A stretch of 64,000 nucleotides of DNA from Eutreptiella sp. 'Long Island Sound 2002' (taxonomy: Eukaryota; Euglenozoa; Euglenophyceae; Eutreptiales; Eutreptiaceae). The notes under the pieces were generated by a model that was not told where the DNA came from, did no database searches, and worked only from the letters and a program-made list of their open reading frames with translations. The DNA lies in the NCBI GenBank assembly GCA_964036045.1, contig OZ038379.1, positions 82,050,562 through 82,114,561 on the forward strand. Reading direction: 5' to 3'. This document shows positions 19,194-30,659 of this stretch, one piece after another; positions within the stretch are counted from its first letter, which is position 1, and the number at the start of each line of letters is the position of its first letter. A program made the translations under genes and the position numbers.

Positions 19194-19460
19194 ATATGTC
19201 TTGTGGCCTGTCTAGAAAAACATACCAAATCTGAGGAGAACGTGGTAAAACATTCCATGCACAGGTTTGTTTGCCCAAGGGCTAGGAATGGTTGAAGGGC
19301 ACATGGCAGTGGTGGACCATGTAGTGATGTGTGCTGCAAACTGCCATTGCATGCCTCCATGCCTTTCCTGTATGTTTTTGTGTACATTGCAATTGTTTTT
19401 GCCTCACCACTACCTTCGAGGTGTAGACTTTTGTTCTACGGCCTCAAGCTAGCATTGTAG
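19194..19460 (+). repeat. Interspersed repeat resumes after the foldback element
   Basis: TATGTCTTGTGGCCTGTC and the following AAACAT...AAAT block continue the copy broken at 9697 and match 8090-8130. The final part (CTACCTTCGAGGTGTAG...TGGCCTCAA) resembles 25805-25860, which also lies just before the other helicase gene copy. Confidence 0.55.
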
Positions 19461-19829
19461 GGCACAGAACTGAACCTCTCCCCCCGCTACTATTTTCATT
19501 AACGCGTGCCTGTGAGCCGAAGCAATTGGTTGTGGTCCAAGCTCTAGCGCTCGGTGACCAAACCTCGTCACAGTCACTGCGCCCCTCAAACCACAGCACT
19601 CAGTTCCAGTCCCGGCACTCATACCCGTCGACGGAATCTTGTCTCAGCCACCGTGTGCCACTAAGCAGCAGCACTCAGTCCCAGTCAAGGCCATGGATTC
19701 ACGAATTCCTATCCGCACCAAATGGGGGGAAAACCGGAGGCGGTTGCGCTTCTAACCGGGAATGTCAATTTCGTCTTCGTCCCGGCGCCGTTTGACTCAT
19801 TCGCACTACAGGGTGGGTCAACTCTCATC

Positions 19830-20400
19830 ACAACCAGTGCTTGCCGGTGAGCCGCAGCCGTCTGTCCCTGTCCCGGCCCTGGCGCTGGTTTAGGTGGCCG
19901 CACCGCAGAGTGGTGATCCCTCATCAGATCCACCCTGTGCCCCCGAGCCGCAGCCATCTGTCCCCGTCCCGGCCCTGGCGCCGGTTGACTCGGCCGCACC
20001 ACACGGTGGTCAACCCTCATCACAACCACTGCGTGCCCCCGAGCCGTACCCAATCGTCCCTGTCCCGGCCTTGGCGCCAGTTGCCTCAGCCACACCACAG
20101 TGTCGTGAACCCTCAACACAACCACTCCGTGCCCTTGAGCCGCAGCCATCTGTCATGGTCCAAGCCCTAGTGCCGGTTGACTTGGCCGCACCACAGGGTG
20201 GTCAACCGTCATCACAACCACTGTGTGCTCCTGAGTTGCAGCCATCTGTCCTAGTCGAGGCCCTGGCGCCGGTTGACTTGGTCGCGACCAAGGGTTGTCA
20301 ACCCTCATCACAACAACTGCGTGCCCCTAAGCCGCAGCCATTTCTCCCTATCCGGGCGTGGGGCCGGTTGACTTGGTCGCACAGCCCCCAAGAGCCTTGC
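19830..20400 (+). repeat. Tandem ~90-bp coding repeat (proline-rich), copy A
   Basis: About six degenerate units of roughly 90-95 bp read as PEPQPSVPVPALAPVDSAAP followed by QGGQPSSQPLRA. The frame shifts between units, so the array is no longer one polypeptide. The same unit type is found in copy B at 26090-26600. Confidence 0.7.
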
Positions 20401-22480
20401 CCGGCACCTACACATTGAATGCCCTGGGCTATGGGCCCGATGACAACCTTGTGTTAGGGTTTGCTGAACTCTAGGTTGACCGTCATGGGTACGTGGCCAA
20501 GACATTTGAGGTCTACACGTTGCATGAGATGGTTGCTGCCACCCGAGGGGCACATGAGAATGGCACGTAAAGGAGCATGGTGTTTGAGGAATGGTGGGTT
20601 AACACTGTTGGTGATGGGAACGCGCCCAGCCTGTTGCCATGGACCTTACAATTGCAGGTGTGGGGCAGCTATGAGCTCAGTGATGGTGACATGGTGCACG
20701 GATGGTACAGTGGTGTCCCATGGGACCCGTGGAAACCAGACTTCTAGGCAATGGTGCATGGTGATGGTATCTTCGGTGACAATGTGTGATTCAGTGCTAC
20801 AAATAAGCCAAGATGCCTTTTGGAGGTTGTGTGTTGGTGCATGGTTGTCCTTGACTCCAATGCCTATGGCAACTTGCGCAATCAAATCCATAAATGTTCA
20901 GCATGATCCAAATTGCTGGCAAACATCCGGGCACAACCCAAGGACCTCCCTCCTTCGTGAGACCGCAACCAGCGGATCATTCAGCAACCGGCTCAACGCC
21001 AGTGCCTTAACCCTTTGCAGGTTTTGGCTCTACACCAGGTATTGGACGAGTCATGCATCACAGCGTTGACTTGAGGTGCCGGGACAGGGAAGTCAGAGAA
21101 TTTGGTGGCATGTATTCAAGCCGTGTATGGAAGCACGGCTACATTGTTGCCCAAACCCCAGATCCTATTGATCTTGGCACCATCAATCTAGGCATGAGGG
21201 GGGGTGGTCCAAGGGTGACAATCCCCCACGTTCATGCCTCTCGGTGATTGCACCTGCCAACGCACAATTTGCTGCAACGTGTGCACGAGGAGAGTTACTT
21301 TGACGAGGTGTTCCGTGACGAGGTGTTCGCCGACCATCCGGTACCCTAGTTCCGCCTATGTGCCCCGCCGCACCTGGGCTAAGGTCATTTTACCAAGGTA
21401 AGGTGCAGGAGACCCTAGGACGCACACCCGATTGTAAGGGCACCATAGGGTGTGTTGTAAATAGGTGCCGTGTGGTGTTTGCCACAGCTAGGATGGTTCT
21501 TAACGGAAGCCACAAACTTGATTCGCCTTTAGCTTTGTGGATGAGGTGTCTAGGCACAGCGTTCCTTTGGGATGGGACTTGGTTGCCATGGGCAGCCAAT
21601 GCTTTTTGCGCGGTAACCCTTGGGAGTTACGGCCATACAGCCACATTCGGCTATTGGTTGCTGGATCTGCCAATGTAGATATGAAGGCCAACTATCCTGC
21701 ATGGCCAACGCCGGAGTCCTTCAAATATTGCAATGTGGATATGACTCCCTCCGCTTCTGCACAACTACCACATTGAAGTTTTTACTTCGGCGGACACGGT
21801 GCCGTGCTACTCTCATTGCACTGCAAAACTGAATGAACATGCCCCGGGCTACCATTGTGCGTGCCTTGTTCACAGGGCCCTTGGTTATTACCACTCACCC
21901 ACCCACCCCCTCCCGGACTTGGTCCATCCGCATTGTGGACCCGGGTATGCCCCACTGGTGGGAACAGCTGCGGCACAATTTGGGTAACGAACACATAGAC
22001 GAACTCTGGCACTTGGGGTCAAGCGCAGGCGTTAGCGTGCGCGTTGATGACGTGTTGGCCTCAACCGGGAACATGAGTCTGAGGGAGGGGCTGTTGTGTG
22101 CCATTTCTTGGAGATGGCAACCAAGGTAGGGACATAACCAGACAGGTATCTAGCAGTAGTGATGACTTACTACGCCCAAATGGTGTGGCTCCGGCATTGT
22201 GTGGACGTTCTGGGAAAGTGTCTCTGCAGTGGTCAACCACCTATCCTCCGGGAGCTTGGTACCCTGGATCGGTTCCAAGGGCTGCAAGCCCAAGTCATCT
22301 TGGTCTCCCTGCTGTCCAACGTTCCAGGGATCATCAGTAACGTCTGTAGGGCAAGTTGGGGGTGCAAAGGTACCTCGAAAGTGGTATCTTACCCACGGGC
22401 CCAAATTGCCGCTTTGGCGAAACAGCCTCTCAGGAGTGTGCATAGAAAACCAATTTGAAAAATATTTGACAGAAGGCATT
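19830..22480 (+). pseudogene. Upf1-like SF1 helicase gene with proline-rich repeat N terminus, copy A (decayed)
   Basis: In order: proline-rich repeats (19830-20400); a conserved unknown domain (about 20480-20790: FEVYTLHEM, VWGSYELSDGDMVHGWY); then helicase motifs in broken frames. VLDESCITALT-stop-GAGTGKSENLVACIQ (21035-21115) is Walker A with a TGA just before it. VDEVSRHSVPLGWDLVAM...FLRGNPWELRP (21535-21640) fits motifs II and III (DEAS..., GDPxQLPP). TLDRFQGLQAQVILVSLLS (22258-22320) fits motif V (DxFQGxExDxVIxSxVR) of Upf1-like helicases. Such enzymes unwind RNA or DNA using ATP. Many stops and frame changes make this copy a pseudogene. Its helicase half is more complete than copy B's. 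Confidence 0.6.
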
Positions 22481-22489
22481 CCACGGTAC

Positions 22490-23020
22490 CAATCGTAATT
22501 TATTCTACCACTTGCAGTAGAACATGGGAGGATCAAGGCACTATGTCCACATGTGTCGAAGATGTGTTCCGTCGGTGTATCAACGGGAGGAGGGGTTGGC
22601 GCAGGGTTGTCTACACGTACATGAGTTTATGTACTGCCGAGCAGGCCCAATCACGTGTTTTGTGCCTATTACGGAACGGAATAGAGCCATCTAGGCGGGT
22701 GAGAAAGGAGGTACTGGTTGGTACTGTCTGTTTCAGTCCATCTACATGGCTCATACTATAGAGTACACCCGGTTATGCAGCACCGGGGGCGCATCACATG
22801 GCTACTAGTGTTGCAATTAGTAGCCCAGCAGGCTTTTTACCATTTTTGTTTTGTGTTTTTACTACCAGCTGTAGAACTACTGCAACGCAATACATGGTAC
22901 TTAATACATGTTGTAGGACCATAAAACTATGGGCTATGCCCCTAGTGTACCTCATACCACTTGGGTATATGCCCCTTTAGTGGGGGACCATGTCGTGGTG
23001 CGATATGCACCCGGTGGCCA
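22490..23020. other. No gene recognised downstream of helicase copy A
   Basis: Short frames only. Part may be the decayed helicase C terminus or 3' UTR. Nothing conserved with copy B could be identified because copy B is truncated earlier. Confidence 0.35.
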
Positions 23021-23025
23021 TGTCG

Positions 23026-23096
23026 ACGATAGTGGGGATTGAACCTACGCCCACAATTGAAGATCCACCATGCATATCGCTGCACCAGACGACCCG
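23026..23096 (-). tRNA. tRNA-like sequence, probably a pseudogene or SINE head
   Basis: On the minus strand about 72 nt start GTCGTCTGGTGCAGCG, with an A-box-like TGGTGCAGCG, and contain the B-box-like GGTTCAATCCCCAC near the 3' end. The outer GTCG/CGAC ends can pair, but the rest of the acceptor stem and the anticodon stem pair badly. This suggests a tRNA-derived sequence, such as the head of a SINE, rather than a working tRNA. No anticodon is assigned and no CCA or terminator is visible. Confidence 0.3.
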
Positions 23097-23468
23097 GTAC
23101 CGGATTTCCGGTTTTCATTCTTTATCAATTTTTTCCACTCAAAAGATACACTATTTCATGCATTGTATGGGTCACGTACAAGACGTTCCGGGTCATGGCC
23201 ACTCTTTGATTGCTGTGCAGCACCTCCTACGCACGTTTCTTTACATTTCCCTTTGCTGCAGTCCTGCAAGAGAATTCCCACAATGGTTCCACTGCTGGCA
23301 GTAGAACAAGTCACGGTGTCCTTCAAGGGTTACATCGTCGTGCTGCGGTCTACTGTTACCCCACGGATTCCTACGTTGCCAAGCCTTGTCTGTTCACCCG
23401 TTCACTTAAGTGTGCGCTGTTTGCACTTGCTTTGCAATGCTTTAATGTTATGCCCTGCTGCACGTTTG

Positions 23469-23560
23469 TGTGTAGCGACCTAGTCGGCTATCAGACATCA
23501 GACATCAGACTTTTATGGACCACCATTACCCAACCATGAACCCCCCTTCCCCAAACCCTC
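23469..23560 (+). repeat. Interspersed repeat R, copy 2
   Basis: The best-preserved copy: GTGTAGCGACC, then ATCAGACATCAGACATCAGA, CTTTTATGGACCACCATTA and CCCAACCATGAACC, followed by C-rich sequence and TGATTATGCACTACATCAG, a block also seen in the minus-strand copy at 54.5 kb. Confidence 0.65.
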
Positions 23561-25870
23561 TTGATTATGCACTACATCAGACCCCCCCCCCTCTCCTCCC
23601 TTGTCCACATCAAAATTCTTCACTGGAAAAAGCCTGCCCCCCTGATGGTGAACCCCGCCCCCCGGTGACCCACCCATCCCTCCCCCCACTCTTGGCTGCT
23701 TTCAAGCAGCCCCCCCCCCCCAACGCCAAAAGATGTCACGGAAAACACGAACCCCCCCCCCGGAAAAAATCGCAATTTCCTGCATCTCACCGTTGTTGTT
23801 GTTAGCAGTGTATCTAACAACTTCAATTGGATTATGTAGAACACCCTTGAGGTTTTTTGGTTGTTCGTGGTCTAGGCCTTGGCGCCTACGACCATAGACC
23901 CTTTCAGTGATGAACATGCTGACAACGGCTAAGAAGTGCTTCTAACATGCTCGCTTCTGCATCCAATTACAATTTGCTCCCTGCGAGCCCCTTCAATGAC
24001 GATGCATGACACTTGACATATGTTGCCTCGGCCGATCCGTAGCCGACACCAACTTTCACGGGATGTGGATTGTGGGCCATGGATTGTCCCTCGGGTCACT
24101 GTGCGGACCCCTCCACAGACCTTTTTCTTAGCACCTGTTTTGTGCGGACCTAGCTTGTGAAAATCGAAAAAACTTCGCAGCCGAGGAAAGGGATATCCCC
24201 CCATGTCCTCTGCGCTGTTGCCACCATCAGTTAGTCTCTCATGGTTGACCAAATGTGCACCATGTCCTCCAATGGCCAACAACCATTTTGAAAACCCTTG
24301 TTTGTCAATGTCATGTGCAACCAACATACATCTAAGAAGGGGCTTTGTAGTTGAATTTGAATTTGATTTGCCATTATGTGATTTTTCCCCCCACCCTCTT
24401 ACTTAGCCTTCAAGGATGATTGCAATTTGCTGCACTTTGCACCCCTCATGCTTTGTTGTTTATTCCAAGGAAATATGGAAAAAGATCTAGTGAGGACCAT
24501 AAAACACCCCTTCTGCTTTGCATGCTTCGTCTTGCTGTGCTTTCCATGTTTCCATGCTTTGCTTTCCTATGTGCTATTTCTCTAGGAAGTATGGAAAATC
24601 ATTCAAAAAATACCACAGTGTAGGGAAAACACCCCCCCCCCTCCCTCGTGCATGAGCATATGGAAAAGCCTGTCCTCCCTCTTTGTATGTAATGCGTCAC
24701 ATCGTCCGTTCAAAGAATGTATGTGTGAACATATGTCTCAGTTGTTTGATGTTCTTCTGCTTACCATGACCATTTTATTTGTGGATCCGAATTTAATTGA
24801 TACCAATTGCAATGTTCATGATGTTGTCCCTTGAGGCAGCAGGGCTTGCCTGCAGTCTGAGCTGTGGCACTGTGATTATAGGTGATGTGTAGTTGTCGTG
24901 TCCCCACCCATTTGCCATTGTTTGCATTTTGTCCTCTTTGCAACCACTTCAATGATAATCTCATTCATTTGTGTACCATGTTAGGCTGGTCTGCCGATGT
25001 TGGGTTTGGGCTGTGCCACAAACACTTGCAGGGACCTTTTTGTTAGGCCCTGTTTCCCGTCGGCAGAGCGGTTGCGAAACGCACTTTTTCGTGCACTGAG
25101 AACCGCCCCTTACGGTTTCTTCAACACATGAATGCACTGCACAGCATGGTGACGTTCATGCATTTTGCGCGCTAAGAAGGCCCGGGCCACCCGCAGCCCG
25201 TGTGCCATGCCATCAGCAAGGAGACAGGTCCACTCTCCACTGCGGCCTCTGAGTGCCTTAGAGTGGCAGCCCCAGTTTTCCATGAGCACCCACAGGGTGT
25301 TCCTAAGGGGTCGTGGTGCATTGTTTGTCACGCTTCGCATACAATCACAGTGACTGGGGCAGCAGACGCGGTAACAAAAAGCATACCAGATTTTTGCATG
25401 TGTTTGCCTGTCGTCCTCCTTGCTTCATTTTTTAGGTTGCATTTTACGGTGTGGTTTGAAATGCAGCAGCGGATGATTTGGAAGAATGTCCCCCACAGGG
25501 TATATCCGAACTTCATATCCAAAAACAAGACATCTAAGAAGGGGCGCTGCTATGTGTCACATTTCTTTCAAAGTTGAACGTACATGGTACCTTCTGTGCT
25601 TTGCTTTCATTTTGCCGTCCATGTCCGTCTTCACGCAATGGGAGACAAATTGGAAAACGCCCTCCTTCCCCTCCCCATTCTGCGACCACATTCAAGAGCT
25701 TGCCCCCCCCTCCCCCCTGACAATAGCATGGAGCAATTATTTAGTGTTCCTATGGTCCAGCATGCCCCCATGCCAATCTTTTATGCTTTTCTATACTTGA
25801 CAGTTGTTTCTTGCCCACTACAACCTCCGAGTTGTAGTTTTTGCTGTGTGGCCTCAACCTTAGCGTTGTA
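23561..25870 (+). repeat. Second cluster of the ~0.8-kb interspersed repeat
   Basis: C-rich tracts and the blocks AAAAGCCTGCCCCC (about 23630, 24665), TTCTTAGC/TTGTTAGGCC (about 24125, 25043), ATTTGTGGATCCGAATTTAATTGATA (about 24778) and AACTTCATATCC-like ends repeat the order seen at 7.1-9.7 kb. Identity is low, suggesting old copies. No protein-coding gene is apparent. Confidence 0.5.
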
Positions 25871-25899
25871 GTCCACCAAGCCGCTCTCCACAGCGTTGT

Positions 25900-27680
25900 A
25901 GTCCACTAAGCCGCTCTCCGAATGCTCTCTTCCACTTATTGCAAACTTCCAAACCATGGGTCCAAATGTCAACCCGCAGACCAAATATGGTGGTCGAAAG
26001 CCAAAGCCAAAGCCAAAGGCAACGCCCTAACCACCACCCGGAAGTGTGGATTTCGTCATGGTCACACAGCATCCCTCTGCACAACCACAACCACTGCGTG
26101 CCCTCGAGCTAGCCACCCGCCCGTGTCCCGGCCTTGGCGCCGGTTGACTCGGGCGCGCCACAGGCTGCTCAACCCTCTGCACAGCCACCGTGTGCCCCTG
26201 AGCCGCAGCAGCCGACCCTTGTGCCAGCCGTGGTGCCGGTTGACTCGGGCACGCCACAGGGTGCTCAACCCTCTACACAACCACTGTGTGCCGCTGAGCC
26301 ACATCAGTCCACCCATGTCCCGGCCGTGGCGCCGGTTGACTCGGGCACGCCACAGGGTGCTCAACCTTCTACACAGCCACTGTGTGCCCTTGAGCCACAG
26401 TAGTCCACCCTTGTCCCGGCCGTGGTGCCGGTATACTCAGGCGCGCCACAGGGTGCTCAACCCTTTGCACAGTCACTGTGTGCCGCTGAGCCACAACAGT
26501 CCAGCCCCGTCCTGGCCGTGGCGCCGGTTGACTCGGGTGCGCCGCAAGGTGGTCAACCCCTAGCACACCACCATGTGCCCCTCCGCCACAGCCATCCTTC
26601 CAATTCCCACAGCGACCAACACCCTTGCCCAGTGCTGCCACTTTGAACAACCAGGACTACGGGCCCGATGTCAACCTTCTGGCATGGTTTACACACGGTG
26701 GCTTGACCGCCACAATTTTGTCGCCAAAGCATCCGAGGTGTACACTGTCCATGAGATGGAGGCTGCCGAGGTGTGGGCAGAGAAGAACATCACGAACAGG
26801 AAGCTGGCCTTTGAGGAATGGTACCCTAAAGATGACGGTGATGGGAATGCGAATGTTTCCCAACGGCCACATTGGGCCTCCAAAATGGAGGTTTGGGGCA
26901 ACTATGAGCTCAGTGACGGTGACATGGTGCATGGCTGGATCGCTGCCAACCACAACTGGGACGCCTCGAAACCAAACTTTGAGGCAAGGGCGCATGGTGA
27001 TGGCATCTAAGGCGACCGTGTTTGGATTAGTTGTGCTAATAAGCCACGCGCCAATCTAGCTGCCACATATTGATGTAAGGTTGTCCCTGAAACAGCTGCC
27101 TTTTGCACCTTGCGCAAGGAGATCCAGCAAGGGTTAGCATGGCCCAAAATGCTGGCAAACATCCGGGCCTAACCAAGGGACGCGCCTCCCTTGTCGAACG
27201 AAGACCAGGAGATCCTTAAACACCTTGTCCAACGCCACGGCTTGAAACCGTCACAGGCGTTGGCTGTGCGTCAGGTATTGGACAAGTCATGCATCACAGC
27301 ATTGACTGGAGGTGCTGGGAGAGGGAAGTCAGACACCTTGGTGGCATGCATCAAAGCTGTCCTATGGCAGCAAGGCCTCATTCTTCCCTAGAACCCAGAT
27401 CCTGCTAACCCTGGCACCATCAATATGGGCAAGAAGTGGGGGGGTCCCACCCCGCACATGTGTGCTGGTGAGTGCACCAACCAATGCACAAGTCGACAAC
27501 TTGTTGTCACGTGTGCATGACGAGTGTTACAATGACACTGTGTTTCGCGACAGGGCGCTTGGCGACCATCCAGCACCCTTTTTGCGGCCCCGTGGCCAAC
27601 GGGCTACTGCCGCACCAGGGCTGGCGTCCTTTGACCAACTAAAGGTGCACGAGACCTTGGGCAACACCCCAAGTATCCCA
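25900..27680 (+). pseudogene. Upf1-like helicase gene with proline-rich repeat N terminus, copy B (truncated)
   Basis: A Lys/Pro stretch (GRKPKPKPKATP near 25995) precedes proline-rich repeats (26090-26600). Then comes the unknown conserved domain, open for 145 codons (26573-27010: SEVYTVHEMEAAEVWAEKN, KMEVWGNYELSDGDMVHGW). The helicase start follows at 27191 (QEILKHLVQRHGLKPSQALAVR, TGGAGRGKSDTLVACIKAV) with motif Ia VSAPTNAQVDNLLSRVHDE in the next frame. Walker A here reads GAGRGKS against GAGTGKS in copy A. Similarity to copy A stops after KVHETLGNTPS (about 27680), before motif II, so ATPase activity is not possible from this copy. Confidence 0.6.
26090..26600 (+). repeat. Tandem ~90-bp coding repeat (proline-rich), copy B
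   Basis: About five to six units reading AVAPVDSGTPQGAQPSTQPL plus CALEPQQS-like residues, with one stop at about 26401. The units are better conserved in frame than in copy A. They would give a disordered Pro/Ala/Gln-rich region of about 30-residue repeats. Confidence 0.72.
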
Positions 27681-28000
27681 CCCGGGTATCGCAAGATATG
27701 TGACATTCCAGTCACAGAGTCTGCATCATCAGTGCACAAGCATCTCAACAAGGAGACACGGGGTGGCTGCCCCCAAGGTGCTCTGCTACAGCACTTTGCC
27801 AGCTTGGCCAAGCATGTTGTTGGTAATGTGGTGCTGTTACGCACTAACACATACAGCATTGTGACATCATCATCCGGGATGGACAAAACATTGACACGTG
27901 CTGCCATCTGTACCTGGACGTGAGGCTGCAGTGTTTGTCTTCGGGTGTGGAGATATGGAGGAGCAATGCCAGTCTTCATAGTCCAAGGCACCACCACTGA

Positions 28001-28936
28001 TTGGCCGAGGAGAGTTTCCGGCGGCACTGTGCCAAACAATATCGTGCATTGTGCCCCACTGCTGCTGCAGTCGAAGTGGTGGGAAGGAACATTGTGTTCA
28101 TCAAGGGGGAGGCCATGGACATTGGTGTGCCATGGACTAATGCTGAGGCAACCATTCTGTCACGGTTGGTTGAGGTTTATATAGGTTTGTGGATGTGCAC
28201 GTCCATCCTTGCCATTAGTGAGAGGATTCTTCTTTATTGCCTGTTGACATTTGCGCTGGGGCACCATGCTTCGCGGCGGAGGATAGTTGAGAAGGCTATT
28301 GCAGCAATGCATGATGCCATGCAAGATGATGTAACAAACATCCCATATATGACAGCCTTCATCGCATTGTTGCTTGACGCCTCGGACAGGCAAAGGAATC
28401 ACATCAATAAATATGCCACCCTGTTCGTTTTCCTCGGGGCTGGCCCTGATGGCATGTGTGAAGTGTTCCTTGGCATGGTGGATGTGGCATATGGTGATGC
28501 ACCGGAGGTTACAGAGCAGCTAGAATCTGTCTTACTAACCTGGATTCCGGACCGCGATTGGTCGGCGAAGAGGGTTGTGACATTTGCAGTGGACGGGGCT
28601 TCCAACCTAGGGGTCCGTGGTGCCAGTGCACGACAAGTTGTTGATGTCTCCACCGTTACGAACAATGTGTTTGCCCTTATTGGCACGTGGTTTGTAGTGA
28701 TGACCCCCTTGGGTGAGCACTGCCATGTGTTGCAGCGCAAGCTCGGCCATGCATCGGAGGGTGCTGGCCCTACCCATGTTGAGTACATGGCACGTGTGAA
28801 TAAACAACGAGCTCTGTACAATGGGGCACGCCAATGGAAGGAGTTGCAAAGTGTGTCCAGGATCATGTGCAGCCAGATAAACGCAGTGGTTTGCCAGCAA
28901 ATGATCCCCACTACTCATCGCATCAGGTGGTCTTAG
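28001..28936 (+). CDS. hAT-like transposase catalytic fragment, 311 codons
   Basis: This is the longest clean frame of the transposase region, beginning MAEESFRRHCAKQY. RNase-H-like fold landmarks are LLDASDRQRN (first Asp region) near residue 127, FAVDGASNLG near residue 193 and EHCHVLQRKL near residue 248. The reaction would be cut-and-paste transposition. The ORF stops at a TAG where relatives continue, so it is likely truncated. Family naming rests on motif recognition only. Confidence 0.5.
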   Translation: MAEESFRRHCAKQYRALCPTAAAVEVVGRNIVFIKGEAMDIGVPWTNAEATILSRLVEVYIGLWMCTSILAISERILLYCLLTFALGHHASRRRIVEKAIAAMHDAMQDDVTNIPYMTAFIALLLDASDRQRNHINKYATLFVFLGAGPDGMCEVFLGMVDVAYGDAPEVTEQLESVLLTWIPDRDWSAKRVVTFAVDGASNLGVRGASARQVVDVSTVTNNVFALIGTWFVVMTPLGEHCHVLQRKLGHASEGAGPTHVEYMARVNKQRALYNGARQWKELQSVSRIMCSQINAVVCQQMIPTTHRIRWS

Positions 28937-29963
28937 GCAAATGCACGTCGCAACAGTGCTTTCTTGGCCAATGTCCCTTGGGTGGCACGGCATTTGGATT
29001 GTGAGGTGCAACATTCGACAAAAGAGGAGGATGTGTGGGAGGACTGCCATGATGCCATTATACTTGCATGGGTGGTGCTTTATGGTGACATCCTTCATAG
29101 TAACCGATGTTTGAACAATGTTGCACAGTTGCATGCGCCCACTGTGCACATTTGGCCACTGCAACAGACATGTTACAGGCACGGGTGCAGAAGGCACCCC
29201 GAGAAGAGGGTCCGGGCCACTTACATTTCATGGAGCAAACCAAAACTGGTGCATGTCCTGGTGTGCAGTTGGTGCAATTTGATCCTGACGGGCAAGAGTG
29301 TGGAACCCCCCCCCCCCTTTTCTGGCGCTGTGGCACGTGCAATAGCCGATGTCTTGCTTGCTGCCATCAAGGGGGGACATGCACCAATCGACCCACGGGG
29401 GGTGCTAGAGTGTGCAGTGTTCTTGGACCATGGCCGTTTGCTAGCTCTTCCATGCAGTGAGCATGCCTCATATGGTGTGGACCAGTTGCGGTGTTTCATG
29501 GCGTCACACAGAGCTGAGTTGGATGCAGCACATGTGCATTGTGACCATGCCTTGGCAGAGTGGGCACACCTTAAGGAGCACATGGTAAGCGCTTTGCCAA
29601 TTTCTAGATGTCCAAGACGTGCAAGCCCCTGGCCCTTGACAGGGCGCATGCACAATGGGTTAACGTGTGGCGTGTCCTTAGGCCATTGCGAGCATATTGT
29701 CCCGTAAAGGCCGCTTTAGAGCGTGCCATATGATTGCGTCGGAGGTTCACCAGCCGTATGCAGGAGCTTGTGGAAAGCATGTCCTTAGCATGTGCATGGC
29801 ATTGCATTCCAATCTTCCCCCTTTACAACATTCGGCAAAGAAAGGGACAAGGAGTGGCAGTGGCATGGCACATGGTTGGTCATGCATGTTTTGATGTGCG
29901 TCCACGGCAAGGGGTTTCCTGGCAATGTGATGCACGAGAATCCATGGAACCAACAATACTTCA

Positions 29964-30569
29964 ATGTTTGCAAGCAATGAAGCGGGGGCGGATGATGGTG
30001 ACATCCCGCCCGTTTTTGGACGGTTGGATGCACCGCTGGCCACGAAGGCACCATCCGGAAAGGGTGCTAAACAACACAAGGTACATGTGGTCACAATAGT
30101 TGCACCAGATGGTACCCCCGAAACACATGTTGGCAGCCATGACTTCTTCACGTTTCGAAGAGGTATCGAGTGTGCCACATGCAAGCAATCGGCTTGCATG
30201 TGTTGCAACACATGTTTGGTTTGTCATGCATGCTTTTCTGCATACCCACGGCCTTGCACAGAGGCGGCTGTGAATGTCGTTGATCATGTATGTGAGGTAG
30301 ACGAAAACAACAACGCCACTAAAATGTGTACCTCATGTAAGCCAAACAAGGGGCGTGTTGTCGCCGGAATGCAGGCAAAGTTGGTAATGGCGGCAGAAAG
30401 TGGCAAGGTACGGGATTGGCCGAGGACCACATTGTCCCATTGCCTGGATTGGCTTGGCGTGACATTACCAAGTGGTACCAACCGTCAACAGCAAGAGATA
30501 TTGCTATGCAGCATGCCTCGCCTTTGTTGGCACCGTGGGATGCCTTTGTGCCCGATATGGACCATGTAA
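29964..30569 (+). pseudogene. Cys-rich ORF at the 3' end of the transposase region
   Basis: A 201-codon frame with a dense cluster CATCKQSACMCCNTCLVCH, later CTSCKPNK. It could be a zinc-binding tail of the transposase or a separate decayed gene. It follows several frame breaks, and no family is recognised. Confidence 0.3.
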
Positions 30570-30659
30570 CCTGTTCTATAGCACCCCCTAGCAGCTCTTC
30601 ACCATGCTGCTCCCAACCCCTGGGTGACATGCATGGACTGATTGATGAATGAGGTGGTG

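Larger units (their letters stand above)
27690..30650 (+). pseudogene. hAT-type (DUF4371-like) transposase pseudogene region
   Basis: The core is a 311-codon ORF (28001-28936) with LLDASDRQRNHINKYATLFVF, CEVFLGMVDVAYGDAPEV, VVTFAVDGASNLGVRG and EHCHVLQRKLGHA. These fit the D-[ST]-D region, the DGAS-NxG motif and the HC..H motif of hAT/ZMYM-like domesticated and mobile transposases. The frame ends HRIRWS-TAG, and translation past it (ANARRNSAFLANVPW) continues sensibly, as in the TRW segment of such proteins. Further frames run to 29707, and a Cys-rich stretch (CATCKQSACMCCNTC) lies at about 30175. The upstream start may be at the helicase breakpoint near 27690. No TIRs were identified. Confidence 0.5.
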
